From assembly GCA_017958015.1 (NCBI GenBank), contig JAGDDM010000263.1, forward strand, positions 1 to 19,145: DNA of 19,145 bases. Reading direction: 5' to 3'. A program made the position numbers and the translations under genes. The notes under the pieces were generated by a model that saw nothing but the letters and a program-made list of their open reading frames with translations, was not told where the DNA came from and ran no database searches. Source of the stretch: Abditibacteriota bacterium. Lineage in GTDB: Bacteria; Armatimonadota; UBA5829. Positions 1-6,784 of this stretch are shown here, in pieces; the stretch's first letter is position 1, and the number at the start of each line of letters is the position of its first letter.

Positions 1-3000
1 GACTGGGACAACCACGGCAACCTCGCCAAGAACACTTCCGATAGCCAGTCCATCAACGCTTGGACCGCCTACTGGGATCCCCAGGACATGGTCGGCGGAG
101 CCGGTGTCAACGGCGGTCTCACCTCCGTAGAGTTCACCGTTCCCGAGAGCGGCAAGTTCGCTTTGAACGCCGTCATCTCCGGTAAGTCCACCAAGGGCGG
201 CGGCACCACCGTCGACTGCTACCTCTACGTCAACGGCGTACAGGTCGGCACCGTCAAGGAGCTCCGCGGTCAGGTTCAGTCCGCCGACGGCAACTCCGGC
301 CCTCAGGGCACCGCTCCTCAGGTTGTTTTCGACAACGTTCTCGACCTTAACGCGGGCGACACCGTCCTCGTGGGTTTCAACGGTTCCGCCGACGGCATCT
401 CCGCGGACGCCACCGGTGTCGAGTTCGAAATCAGCACCATCTCCACAATCGCTACCCTCACCGGTACGGTTAAGAGCGATCAGAACGCTCCCGTCGCGGG
501 CGCTACCGTCACCGTGGGCGCCAAGAGCGCTACCACCGACGCCAACGGCGTTTACACCGTTGAGTTCTCCGAGGGCGGCAACGGCACCGTTACCGCTTCC
601 GCCGACGGTTTCTTCCCCGCTTCCGACGACGCTTCTTGGGTCGTTGGTGAAACAACCACTCTGAACTTCGTTCTGGAGACCAGAGCCCCCAACATGACTT
701 GGTACGTTGACGGCAACGGCGACAACAACAACGACGGCCGCACTCCCGAGTCCGCTTTCGGTTCCTTCTCCAGAGCCGCCAAGTTCGCGGCTCCCGGCGA
801 TACCGTTATCGGTAACGGTCAGTTCAGCTCCAAGTCCATCGATAACTTCAAGGGCACCGCTGACGCTTGGATTACCATCAAGGCTTCCGAAGACGGTTGT
901 ACCATCGTCGGCGCCAACGACTACCCCGTAGCCGCCACCATGTACGATGACCAGTACCTCAAGGTAGAGGGCATCACTTTCAAGGGCGGTATCAAGGGTA
1001 TCGACATGGCTCGCTGCTCCAACTGCGAAATCGCCTTCTGTACCTTCGAGGACATCAACGTTGAGTCCCGGGGCGAGGGCTGCGGCGTATGGAACAGTGG
1101 CAGTAGCAACATCTACTACCACAACAACATCTTCCGCCACGTTTCTCAGCCGAACACCGGCCCGCAGGGTTGTATCGTATTCGTTCTGGGTAGTTACGAC
1201 TGCCAGGTTTACAACAACACCTTCGTCTACGCTTCCAACGCTCTCCGCGCTTGGCGCAATGTCGGCAGAATCGCCGTCAAGAACAACATCATCGTTGACA
1301 TGTACGGCGGCGGCGGAAACGGCTACATTCACTGCGACGGCGGCGAGAACTGCGACAACGCTTTCAACTGCGACACCAACATGTTCTACGCCTCTTCCGG
1401 CGACGAATTCACTCTCTACGACAACAACAGCACTCACAGCAACGATCTCACTATGGCTCCTTCCTTCGTGAACTATGCCGCCTTTGACGATCCCGACTGT
1501 GATTTCAACCTGACTTCCTACTCTCCCGCCATCAACGCGGGTGTTGACGTGGGTCTTCCCTACAACGCTTCCGCTCCCGATTTGGGCGCTCTCGAGTCCG
1601 ATTACACCGGCTCCGAAGTTGCCTACATCGAGGGCTACGTGACCCGCAGTGCCAACAAGTACTATGCCGCGGGCACTCCTCTCCGGGGCGCCAGAGTCGT
1701 CAGCGGCACCGACGTTGCCATCACCGACACCGACGGCTACTACAAGCTGGCCGTCGCTCCCGGAACCCATGACGTGACCTGCTCCTTCGGTCTCAACGCC
1801 GAGAACAACGCGCAGACCGAAAGCGTCTTTGTCGACCTGGGTCAGACCGCGCAGCAGAACTTCGAGCTTCAGGCTCTTGAAGGCAACACCTACTACGTTT
1901 CCACCGAAGGCGACGACTGGACCGGCGACGGTTCTCAGGAGAATCCTTGGGCCTCCCTCGACACCGGCGACGCTTGGGAAGTTCTTCTCCCGGGCGATAC
2001 CATCATCGTTCAGGAAGGCACCTACTTCGACGCTGACGACGTTCTCGGCTTCAAGCTCATGAACGTTTCCGGCGACGAAATGGCTCCCATCACCTACGTT
2101 GCCGACGGCGACGTTGTCATCGACGGTTCCTACTGGACCGATCAGAGCGTTGAGGAAATGACCAACTGTATCCGCTTCGGCGGCGGCGGCACCGTTGTTT
2201 CCGGTATCGTTATGGACGGCTTCGAGTTTGTCGGCGCCCAGTTCGGTATCTACCTCTGCGACGGTTCCAACCAGAACATGGTCACCAACTGCTACTTCCA
2301 CGACTTCCTGAGACCCGCCTCGAATGACATCCACAACGGCGTTTCCGACACCGTTGCGGGTCTTGTCTTCTCCGTTTCCAACGACTGTATCGCCAAGAAC
2401 AATATCTTCGCGAACATCAATGATCCGAGAGGATGGAGTTACGGCATCGGTATGCCCATCAACAACAGAACGAAGATTATCAACAACACCTTCGACAACT
2501 GCGACTGGGCTGTCAGATCCTGGGCCGGCGGCGGCAACAACCAGTTCGTGAACAACATCGTTATGAACATGGAGCAGGGCGGCTTCCTCGTTGACTCCAA
2601 CTTCATTACCGCCAAGAACAACCTGTTCTACAACGTAGCGGGTTCCGTCTTCGGCGATGCCATCGACGGCGGCGACAACTTCCTCGCCATCCCGGGCCTC
2701 GACGAGAACTACGCTCCCGTTGAGGGCTCCCTGGCGGCGGACGCCGGTATCGAAACCGGTTACGCTTACGAAGGCGCCGCTCCCGACCTGGGCGCTATCG
2801 AGTCCCGGTTCACGGCTGCTCCTTACAGCCAGGTTGTTTCCGGTGTTGCCGTTAACACCGATAACGAGCCTCTCTCCGGCGTAGCCGTTACCTTCGACGA
2901 CGCGTTCAACTTCACCTCCGGTTCCAACGGCAACTTCATCCAGCTGCCCTACAGAGCCGCCGGTAACACCGTTAAGGTTGACGCCACCAAGGAAGGTTAT

Positions 3001-4422
3001 TCCGACTACAGCGAAACTTATACCCTCAGCGGCGACACCGACGTTACCGTGGTTATGGAATTCCTCCAGGCCTACGTAACCGGTACCGTCACCGAGGCCG
3101 GCACCGGCGCTCCCGTCGCGGGCGCTACCGTTGCCATCACCGGCGGCGCTTCCGCAACCACGGACGCCAACGGTAACTACACTCTCATGACCCCCGAAGC
3201 TTCGGTTGAGATTACGGTTTCCGCCGACTGCTTCGATTCCGTGACCGAGACCGTTGCCACCACCCTCGGCGGCAGCGTGACCCAGGACTTCGAGCTCACC
3301 CGCAACGCTTACGAGTGGGAAGTCAACAAGGACTTCTCCAAGGAGCTGGGCGGCCCGAACCCCAACGGCGTTTGGTCCTACGGTTATGAGACTCCCAGAG
3401 CCGACGACGCTACCACCGGCACCGCGTTCCACGCTTATGATGCCTTCGTAGACGCCGGCAACACCGAGATCGCTTGGAGAAACGGCGGAGACTGGGATAA
3501 CTGGGGTTATGTCGGTTACAGAAGAGGCGACGGCGTTCACAACGAGTGGGGTCACTGGAGACTCCCGAAGACCGTCTACCTCGGTTCCTCCTTCGGCAGC
3601 GGCTGGTCCACCGTTAGATTCACCGCTCCTTTCGAAGGCGACTTCAACTTCGACATCAAGTTCCAGTACGCCGGTAGCGGCGGTCAGGGCGCCATGGTCT
3701 ATCTGGACCACAACGGCACTACCGTCGAGTCCAAGAGACTCACCGGCAGCATCCACGGCGGACAGGCCGACAGCGAAGAAAACACCTACGCCACTCAGCT
3801 CACGCTGCACATGGCGGCCGGTGATACCTTCGATCTCGTCGACAACGCCTTCACCGCTGCGGGTTCCTGCTCCGTACTCCCGCTCTTCAAGGTTACCACG
3901 GATATGCCCAGCACCGACTACGCCGATGTTAACAGCATCGACGAGCTGAAGGACGCTGATGACGGCGATCTCGTGAACACTACCTTCACCGCTACCGCGC
4001 TGAACGGCAGCGATGCTTTCGCCGACGGATCCGTCTACATCGAATCCGGTCTCTTCGAAGGCTACAAGCTGATCGTTCCCGCTTCCGCCGAGATCGCGGC
4101 GGGCGACGCCATCACCTTCAAGGGTGAGGTTAAGTCCGACGCCGACGGCAAGTACGTGGAAGTCGCTGAGATTACCTCCAAGACCGCCGGCGAAGCCGGT
4201 AAGATCGTGGGTATGACCAACGATATGCTCGACAGCAACGTTCCCGTCAGAGCTTGGGGTAAGGTTGTCTCCGTATCCGGCGACACCTTCGTCATGAACA
4301 ACGGTAACGGCGACGTCACCGTTAAGGTCGAAAAGGCCTCCGCTCCCGCGGTTGGCGATTTCGTAACTCTCACCGGTGTGGCTACTCAGACCGGTATCAG
4401 AGCCATTGAAATCCTCAAGTAA
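1..4422 (+). CDS. Giant beta-helix surface protein, 5' end outside the window
   Basis: The frame is open from base 1 to the TAA at 4420-4422 (1,473 codons). The first in-frame ATG, at 88, is not a real start because the reading frame and its domain continue upstream. Codons 1-150 are the end of a beta-sandwich module that starts DWDN, like a second copy at codon 1164. Carboxypeptidase-regulatory-like domains (G.V....PVAGATV....TTDANG) lie at about codons 155-228, 541-625, 944-1022 and 1025-1102. Two right-handed parallel beta-helices at about 232-535 and 628-938 each open with a YV..(G/E)(N/D)D..DG..P...SF/SL-type cap, carry NN-ladder coils such as YNNTF and INNTF, and close with SPAINAG / APDLGA motifs. 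Codons 1104-1300 hold an NPNGVWSYG sandwich module, and 1307-1473 an OB-like pair ending in EILK. No LPXTG, PEP-CTERM or type IX signal is visible. The role is probably adhesin or surface glycan binding; no catalytic function can be assigned. Lysine is almost always AAG and valine often GTT, unlike the downstream operon, which suggests high expression. Confidence 0.9.
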   Translation, partial: DWDNHGNLAKNTSDSQSINAWTAYWDPQDMVGGAGVNGGLTSVEFTVPESGKFALNAVISGKSTKGGGTTVDCYLYVNGVQVGTVKELRGQVQSADGNSGPQGTAPQVVFDNVLDLNAGDTVLVGFNGSADGISADATGVEFEISTISTIATLTGTVKSDQNAPVAGATVTVGAKSATTDANGVYTVEFSEGGNGTVTASADGFFPASDDASWVVGETTTLNFVLETRAPNMTWYVDGNGDNNNDGRTPESAFGSFSRAAKFAAPGDTVIGNGQFSSKSIDNFKGTADAWITIKASEDGCTIVGANDYPVAATMYDDQYLKVEGITFKGGIKGIDMARCSNCEIAFCTFEDINVESRGEGCGVWNSGSSNIYYHNNIFRHVSQPNTGPQGCIVFVLGSYDCQVYNNTFVYASNALRAWRNVGRIAVKNNIIVDMYGGGGNGYIHCDGGENCDNAFNCDTNMFYASSGDEFTLYDNNSTHSNDLTMAPSFVNYAAFDDPDCDFNLTSYSPAINAGVDVGLPYNASAPDLGALESDYTGSEVAYIEGYVTRSANKYYAAGTPLRGARVVSGTDVAITDTDGYYKLAVAPGTHDVTCSFGLNAENNAQTESVFVDLGQTAQQNFELQALEGNTYYVSTEGDDWTGDGSQENPWASLDTGDAWEVLLPGDTIIVQEGTYFDADDVLGFKLMNVSGDEMAPITYVADGDVVIDGSYWTDQSVEEMTNCIRFGGGGTVVSGIVMDGFEFVGAQFGIYLCDGSNQNMVTNCYFHDFLRPASNDIHNGVSDTVAGLVFSVSNDCIAKNNIFANINDPRGWSYGIGMPINNRTKIINNTFDNCDWAVRSWAGGGNNQFVNNIVMNMEQGGFLVDSNFITAKNNLFYNVAGSVFGDAIDGGDNFLAIPGLDENYAPVEGSLAADAGIETGYAYEGAAPDLGAIESRFTAAPYSQVVSGVAVNTDNEPLSGVAVTFDDAFNFTSGSNGNFIQLPYRAAGNTVKVDATKEGYSDYSETYTLSGDTDVTVVMEFLQAYVTGTVTEAGTGAPVAGATVAITGGASATTDANGNYTLMTPEASVEITVSADCFDSVTETVATTLGGSVTQDFELTRNAYEWEVNKDFSKELGGPNPNGVWSYGYETPRADDATTGTAFHAYDAFVDAGNTEIAWRNGGDWDNWGYVGYRRGDGVHNEWGHWRLPKTVYLGSSFGSGWSTVRFTAPFEGDFNFDIKFQYAGSGGQGAMVYLDHNGTTVESKRLTGSIHGGQADSEENTYATQLTLHMAAGDTFDLVDNAFTAAGSCSVLPLFKVTTDMPSTDYADVNSIDELKDADDGDLVNTTFTATALNGSDAFADGSVYIESGLFEGYKLIVPASAEIAAGDAITFKGEVKSDADGKYVEVAEITSKTAGEAGKIVGMTNDMLDSNVPVRAWGKVVSVSGDTFVMNNGNGDVTVKVEKASAPAVGDFVTLTGVATQTGIRAIEILK

Positions 4423-4452
4423 TTCCTGAGAGTTTCGACTCAAAGCAAACTC

Positions 4453-4480
4453 GGGGCTCCCTTTCGGGGGAGCCCCTTGT
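4453..4480 (+). terminator. Hairpin terminator after the giant surface protein gene
   Basis: GGGGCTCCC (4453-4461) pairs perfectly with GGGAGCCCC (4468-4476) around a TTTCGG loop. The tail TTGT is only a weak T-tract, so it may be an inefficient intrinsic terminator. It begins 30 bp after the stop codon. Confidence 0.7.
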
Positions 4481-4487
4481 AATTAAG

Positions 4488-4560
4488 GCCGGTTCCGCCG
4501 ACGATTATACAGCTCACATCGCGGTGTAAGGTCTATAATCCGTCGGCGCCGAAAGCACCG
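4488..4560. repeat. Dispersed 73-bp palindromic repeat, copy 1
   Basis: This aligns without gaps to 5748-5820. By eye 53 of 73 positions match, and 36 of 45 match in the central part (4499-4543 against 5759-5803). It is itself a near-palindrome: GCCGACGATTATA (4497-4509) pairs with TATAATCCGTCGGC (4534-4547) with one bulged base. The differences between copies mostly spare the GATTATA / TATAATC arms. Unlike copy 2 it has no hairpin ladder on either side. It looks like a REP- or MITE-like intergenic element. No transposase is nearby and no coding potential is evident. Confidence 0.65.
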
Positions 4561-4593
4561 CTTGCCGAGAATCGAAAACAATGCCGAAAAATC

Positions 4594-4620
4594 CCGAAAA
4601 AAATTTTAAACTTTTTTCGG
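4594..4620. other. AT-rich hairpin in the 367-bp intergenic region
   Basis: CCGAAAAAA (4594-4602) pairs with TTTTTTCGG (4612-4620) across a 9-nt AT loop. It lies in an A-rich stretch between the 73-bp repeat and the pseudopilin promoter. It could stop read-through from upstream or simply be a flexible AT-rich upstream region. The rest of 4561-4689 shows no gene. Confidence 0.45.
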
Positions 4621-4689
4621 AAAACAGGGAACAATACGCGACCGCTGTGCCGTCCAATAAATATCAGCCGAAATATCCCGGTTTGGGGC

Positions 4690-4719
4690 TTGATTTTATT
4701 TGGCCCTATGTTGTATAAT
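4690..4719 (+). promoter_or_regulatory. Sigma70-type promoter for the pseudopilin gene
   Basis: TTGATT (4690-4695) and TATAAT (4714-4719) are separated by 18 bp. The -10 box is a perfect consensus match. The start codon follows 70 bp downstream, leaving a short leader with an AAGGTAGG ribosome-binding site at 4774-4781. Confidence 0.65.
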
Positions 4720-4789
4720 AGAGGTAACAATCCGGTTTTCGCCGACCGTGATGTTATAAAATTCCAATACAATAAGGTAGGTAGATTGT

Positions 4790-5593
4790 ATGAAAAAAAC
4801 TTCTAAGGGTTTCACCCTCATCGAACTCCTGGTAGTTATCGCCATTATCGCGATTCTCGCGGCGATTCTCTTCCCGGTGTTCTCCTCCGCCAAGGAGAAG
4901 GCAAGATCCAGTCAGTGCATTAACAACATGAACCAGATGGGTAAGGCCATGAGAATGTACCTGGACAACCACAACTCCACGTATCCCGGCGCTGTTCCTC
5001 TGGGCGCTTACCAGAGCGCTACCGTGTACGGTTACTACTTCCACGGTACGGATCCTTCCGCCAAGCCCAGCGGCAGTCTCTTCAACATTTACGAGAAGGG
5101 CGGCCTGTGGCCTTACATCTCCGGTAAGGGCGTTTACGTATGTCCTTCCGACTACAACCAGTATTGCCAGAGAACCTCCGGCGGCGTGAACACCAACACC
5201 AAGACTTCCCGCCCCTTCGGTCTCAGCTATTCCATGAACCTGCACCTCACCAACACCGGCGCTTGGGGCAGATTCCTGAAGGATACCGACGTTCGCGTTC
5301 CTTCCAAGACCGTTCTCTTCATCGATGAAGGCGTCGGTTGCTGGCACAACGGTTCCATCCAGCCGCTCTGCGACGGCCACTTCGGTCCCAACATTGACTG
5401 GCCCTCCAAGATTCACTACGACGGAACCAACTACACCTTCTGCGACGGCCATGCCGAGTGGGTTAAAATGTCCCTCGACGGCTACGGCGAGCTGATTTGG
5501 TACAACGATCCCAACACCGGCAAAGCTTGGAAAGTTCCTCCGTCCGGAGAATTCACCTCGGCTATCGACGCGAAGAGAGTTACCAATAAGTAA
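4790..5593 (+). CDS. H-X9-DG type II/IV pseudopilin (prepilin-type, 267 aa)
   Basis: The N terminus, a basic leader MKKTSKG followed by FTLIELLVV, is a class III prepilin signal. Cleavage and methylation are expected between G7 and F8, with the conserved glutamate at position 5 of the mature chain (E12). Residues 8-30 form the hydrophobic helix that sits in the inner membrane before pilus assembly, followed by LFPVFSSAKEKARSSQC. Near the C terminus H209 is followed nine residues later by D219-G220, the H-X9-DG signature of a large pseudopilin family expanded in Planctomycetota, Verrucomicrobiota, Lentisphaerota and Armatimonadota. Length is normal for the family. The ATG is supported by AAGGTAGG 8 bp upstream and a promoter at 4690-4719. 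It is monocistronic, with its own terminator. No assembly ATPase, secretin or prepilin peptidase is in the window, so whether it builds a pilus or serves secretion cannot be told. Its codon choice resembles that of the surface protein gene upstream. Confidence 0.93.
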   Translation: MKKTSKGFTLIELLVVIAIIAILAAILFPVFSSAKEKARSSQCINNMNQMGKAMRMYLDNHNSTYPGAVPLGAYQSATVYGYYFHGTDPSAKPSGSLFNIYEKGGLWPYISGKGVYVCPSDYNQYCQRTSGGVNTNTKTSRPFGLSYSMNLHLTNTGAWGRFLKDTDVRVPSKTVLFIDEGVGCWHNGSIQPLCDGHFGPNIDWPSKIHYDGTNYTFCDGHAEWVKMSLDGYGELIWYNDPNTGKAWKVPPSGEFTSAIDAKRVTNK

Positions 5594-5605
5594 TCAAACT
5601 CAACG

Positions 5606-5633
5606 AAAAAGTCCTCCCCGGAGGACTTTTTTT
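5606..5633 (+). terminator. Strong intrinsic terminator of the pseudopilin gene
   Basis: AAAAAGTCCTCC (5606-5617) pairs perfectly with GGAGGACTTTTT (5620-5631) around a two-base loop and runs into seven T residues (5627-5633). It begins 12 bp after the stop codon. The last T residues are reused as the left arm of the next hairpin, TTTTTGCGCC / GGCGCAAAAA (5629-5638 with 5642-5651). Confidence 0.88.
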
Positions 5634-5652
5634 GCGCCGACGGCGCAAAAAG

Positions 5653-5905
5653 ATGATATGCCTCACTTCGTTCGGCGTGATATGTTGCTTTCGCAACATG
5701 ATATGTGCCTTTCGGCACATGATATGCGTCTTGCGACGCATTGAGGTGTCGGCTTCACCGACGATTATATAACCTACATTGCGGTATCGGTTTTATAATC
5801 CGTTGCCGTAGGCAACACCGTAATGCCGTGTTTACACGGCATATCATGTCACGTAGTGACATATCATGCGCAAAGCGCATATCATGCCGTGAAACGGCAT
5901 ATCAT
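5653..5905. repeat. Mirror-symmetric hairpin ladder with GATATG/CATATC linkers
   Basis: Most of the 425-bp gap between the pseudopilin and the ThuA-like gene is an ordered array. Left linkers GATATG occur at 5655, 5679, 5700 and 5721. Right linkers are the reverse complement, CATATC, at 5840, 5860, 5878 and 5898. Between linkers sit short perfect hairpins whose arms start ATG and end CAT but otherwise differ: ATGTTGC/GCAACAT (5682-5699), ATGTGCC/GGCACAT (5703-5720), ATGCGTC/GACGCAT (5724-5741), ATGCCGTG/CACGGCAT (5823-5842), ATGTCAC/GTGACAT (5846-5862), ATGCGC/GCGCAT (5866-5880) and ATGCCGT/ACGGCAT (5884-5900). The leftmost unit (5661-5678) is a weaker TCAC/GTGA hairpin. The array centre (5779) coincides within about 3 bp with the centre of the second 73-bp repeat copy. 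No protein is coded here. Confidence 0.8.
5748..5820. repeat. Dispersed 73-bp palindromic repeat, copy 2 (core of the ladder)
   Basis: GATTATATAACC (5763-5774) pairs with GGTTTTATAATC (5789-5800) with one mismatch, and TAC/GTA extends the stem into the loop. It is flanked by its own small hairpins, GTCGG/CCGAC (5748-5762) and GTTGCC/GGCAAC (5802-5816). It matches 4488-4560 over the same length, with the highest identity in the central 45 bp. Both copies are in the same orientation, 1,260 bp apart, flanking the pseudopilin gene. Confidence 0.65.
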
Positions 5906-5906
5906 T

Positions 5907-5933
5907 AAAAAGGGCTGTTTTTCAGCCCTTTTT
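5907..5933. terminator. Bidirectional terminator-like hairpin before the thuA-like gene
   Basis: AAAAAGGGCTG (5907-5917) pairs perfectly with CAGCCCTTTTT (5923-5933) around five T residues. A run of T follows the stem on either strand, so it can stop transcripts from both sides and insulates the downstream operon from the pseudopilin unit. Confidence 0.75.
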
Positions 5934-5945
5934 ACCCTTTTGGGG

Positions 5946-5974
5946 TTGTAAATAGTTGCCGGCTTTGCTAAAAT
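5946..5974 (+). promoter_or_regulatory. Candidate promoter of the ThuA/glycosidase operon
   Basis: TTGTAA (5946-5951) and TAAAAT (5969-5974) are separated by 17 bp. It is a moderate match to the sigma70 consensus, located 45 bp before the start codon at 6019 and after the insulating hairpin. Confidence 0.45.
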
Positions 5975-5993
5975 GGATATACGGAGCGTATCC
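5975..5993. promoter_or_regulatory. Imperfect palindrome just after the -10 box
   Basis: GGAT..ACG GAG CGT.ATCC forms an interrupted inverted repeat (ACG/CGT inside GGAT/ATCC) that begins right after the candidate -10 element. Its position would suit a repressor operator or a 5' leader hairpin. No regulator gene is present in the window to pair with it. Confidence 0.3.
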
Positions 5994-6018
5994 GCTACTT
6001 TAAAAATGAGGTTTTATT

Positions 6019-6735
6019 ATGAAAGTTACCGTTTGGAACGAATTCAGACATGAAGTTGAGCCGGGGCACGAATCCGGAAAGGTCTATCCCGAGGGAATTC
6101 ATAAAGTCATCGCCGGATTTTTGGCGGAGGCGGGTTTTGACGTTAAAACCGCAACCCTGGACGAGCCCGAGCACGGTCTTACGGACGAGGTTCTCGCCGA
6201 TACCGACGTTCTTATTTGGTGGGGACACATGGCTCACCACGAAGTGAGCGACGAGATTGTGCAAAAGGTCTTCGACAGAGTCATGTTCGGCGGCATGGGC
6301 TTTATCGCCCTCCACTCCGGCCACTTCTCCAAGCCCTTCGGCAAGCTCATGGGCACCGGCTGCAATTTGAAGTGGAACGAGTATGGCGAGAGCGAGCGGG
6401 TTTGGGTCATCAATCCGGCGCACCCCATCACCAAGGGACTGCCGGAGTACTTCGACGTGCCCAAAACCGAGATGTACGGCGAGCGGTTCGACATTCCTCA
6501 GCCCGACGACCTCGTTTTCATCAGCTGGTATCCCAGCGGCGAGGTATTCCGCAGCGGCTGCTGCTGGTCCAGAGGCAAAGGCAAAGTGTTCTACTTCAGC
6601 CCCGGCCACGAGACTTATCCCATCTACAAGCAGAAAGAGATTCAGCAAGTCATCATCAACGCCGTCAACTGGGCGGCGCCCACGGGCACGGAGGTCACCT
6701 ACGGCCGGTGGTTCGACAGATTCGATAAAAAATAG
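6019..6735 (+). CDS. ThuA-like protein (trehalose-utilization family, 238 aa)
   Basis: This is a full-length ThuA-domain protein with a class I glutamine-amidotransferase-like alpha/beta fold. It starts MKVTVWNEFRHE. Family marks include W67-W68-G69-H70 followed by H73-H74, the F-I-A-L-H-S-G-H-F block at residues 95-103, the NPAHPI(T)KGLP stretch, a YGERFDIP strand and the S-P-G-H-E-T-Y-P block ending at P201. It has no signal peptide, so it should be cytoplasmic. ThuA relatives act in the use of trehalose and related disaccharides, and related proteins are linked to 3-keto-sugar intermediates. The exact reaction here is not shown by the sequence. The start is backed by GAGG at 6008-6011, 7 bp upstream. 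It is first in a row of four same-strand genes, the next three of which encode secreted glycoside-hydrolase-like proteins. That suggests it handles an imported breakdown product. Confidence 0.88.
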   Translation: MKVTVWNEFRHEVEPGHESGKVYPEGIHKVIAGFLAEAGFDVKTATLDEPEHGLTDEVLADTDVLIWWGHMAHHEVSDEIVQKVFDRVMFGGMGFIALHSGHFSKPFGKLMGTGCNLKWNEYGESERVWVINPAHPITKGLPEYFDVPKTEMYGERFDIPQPDDLVFISWYPSGEVFRSGCCWSRGKGKVFYFSPGHETYPIYKQKEIQQVIINAVNWAAPTGTEVTYGRWFDRFDKK

Positions 6736-6745
6736 TTTCGGGCTT

Positions 6746-6768
6746 TAGGGGTTAGTCGCTAACCCCTA
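6746..6768. other. Perfect hairpin between the thuA-like and GH13 genes
   Basis: TAGGGGTTAG (6746-6755) and CTAACCCCTA (6759-6768) form a perfect 10-bp stem with a TCG loop. No T-run follows, so it is not a classical terminator. It could stabilise the upstream mRNA end or lower expression of the next gene, which has no obvious Shine-Dalgarno sequence. Confidence 0.6.
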
Positions 6769-6784
6769 ACCGCTTAATACTCTC

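Noticed and set aside
88..4422. ATG at 88 as the true start of the first giant protein
   Set aside because: The frame is open to base 1, the residues before it belong to the same sandwich module seen at codon 1164, and no signal peptide or ribosome-binding site is found at 88.
5482..5718. Small minus-strand frame across the hairpin ladder
   Set aside because: Its N-terminal half is a translation of the ladder hairpins and the terminator, and the rest overlaps the end of the pseudopilin gene. It is typical of spurious peptides from repeats.
5653..5905. CRISPR array
   Set aside because: The repeated units are only 6-8 bp, inverted between the two halves, and the intervening segments are self-complementary hairpins rather than unique spacers. 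No cas genes are present.
5956..5974. TTGCCG at 5956 as -35 box for the thuA-like gene
   Set aside because: It is only 7 bp from the TAAAAT box. TTGTAA at 5946 gives the normal 17-bp spacing.
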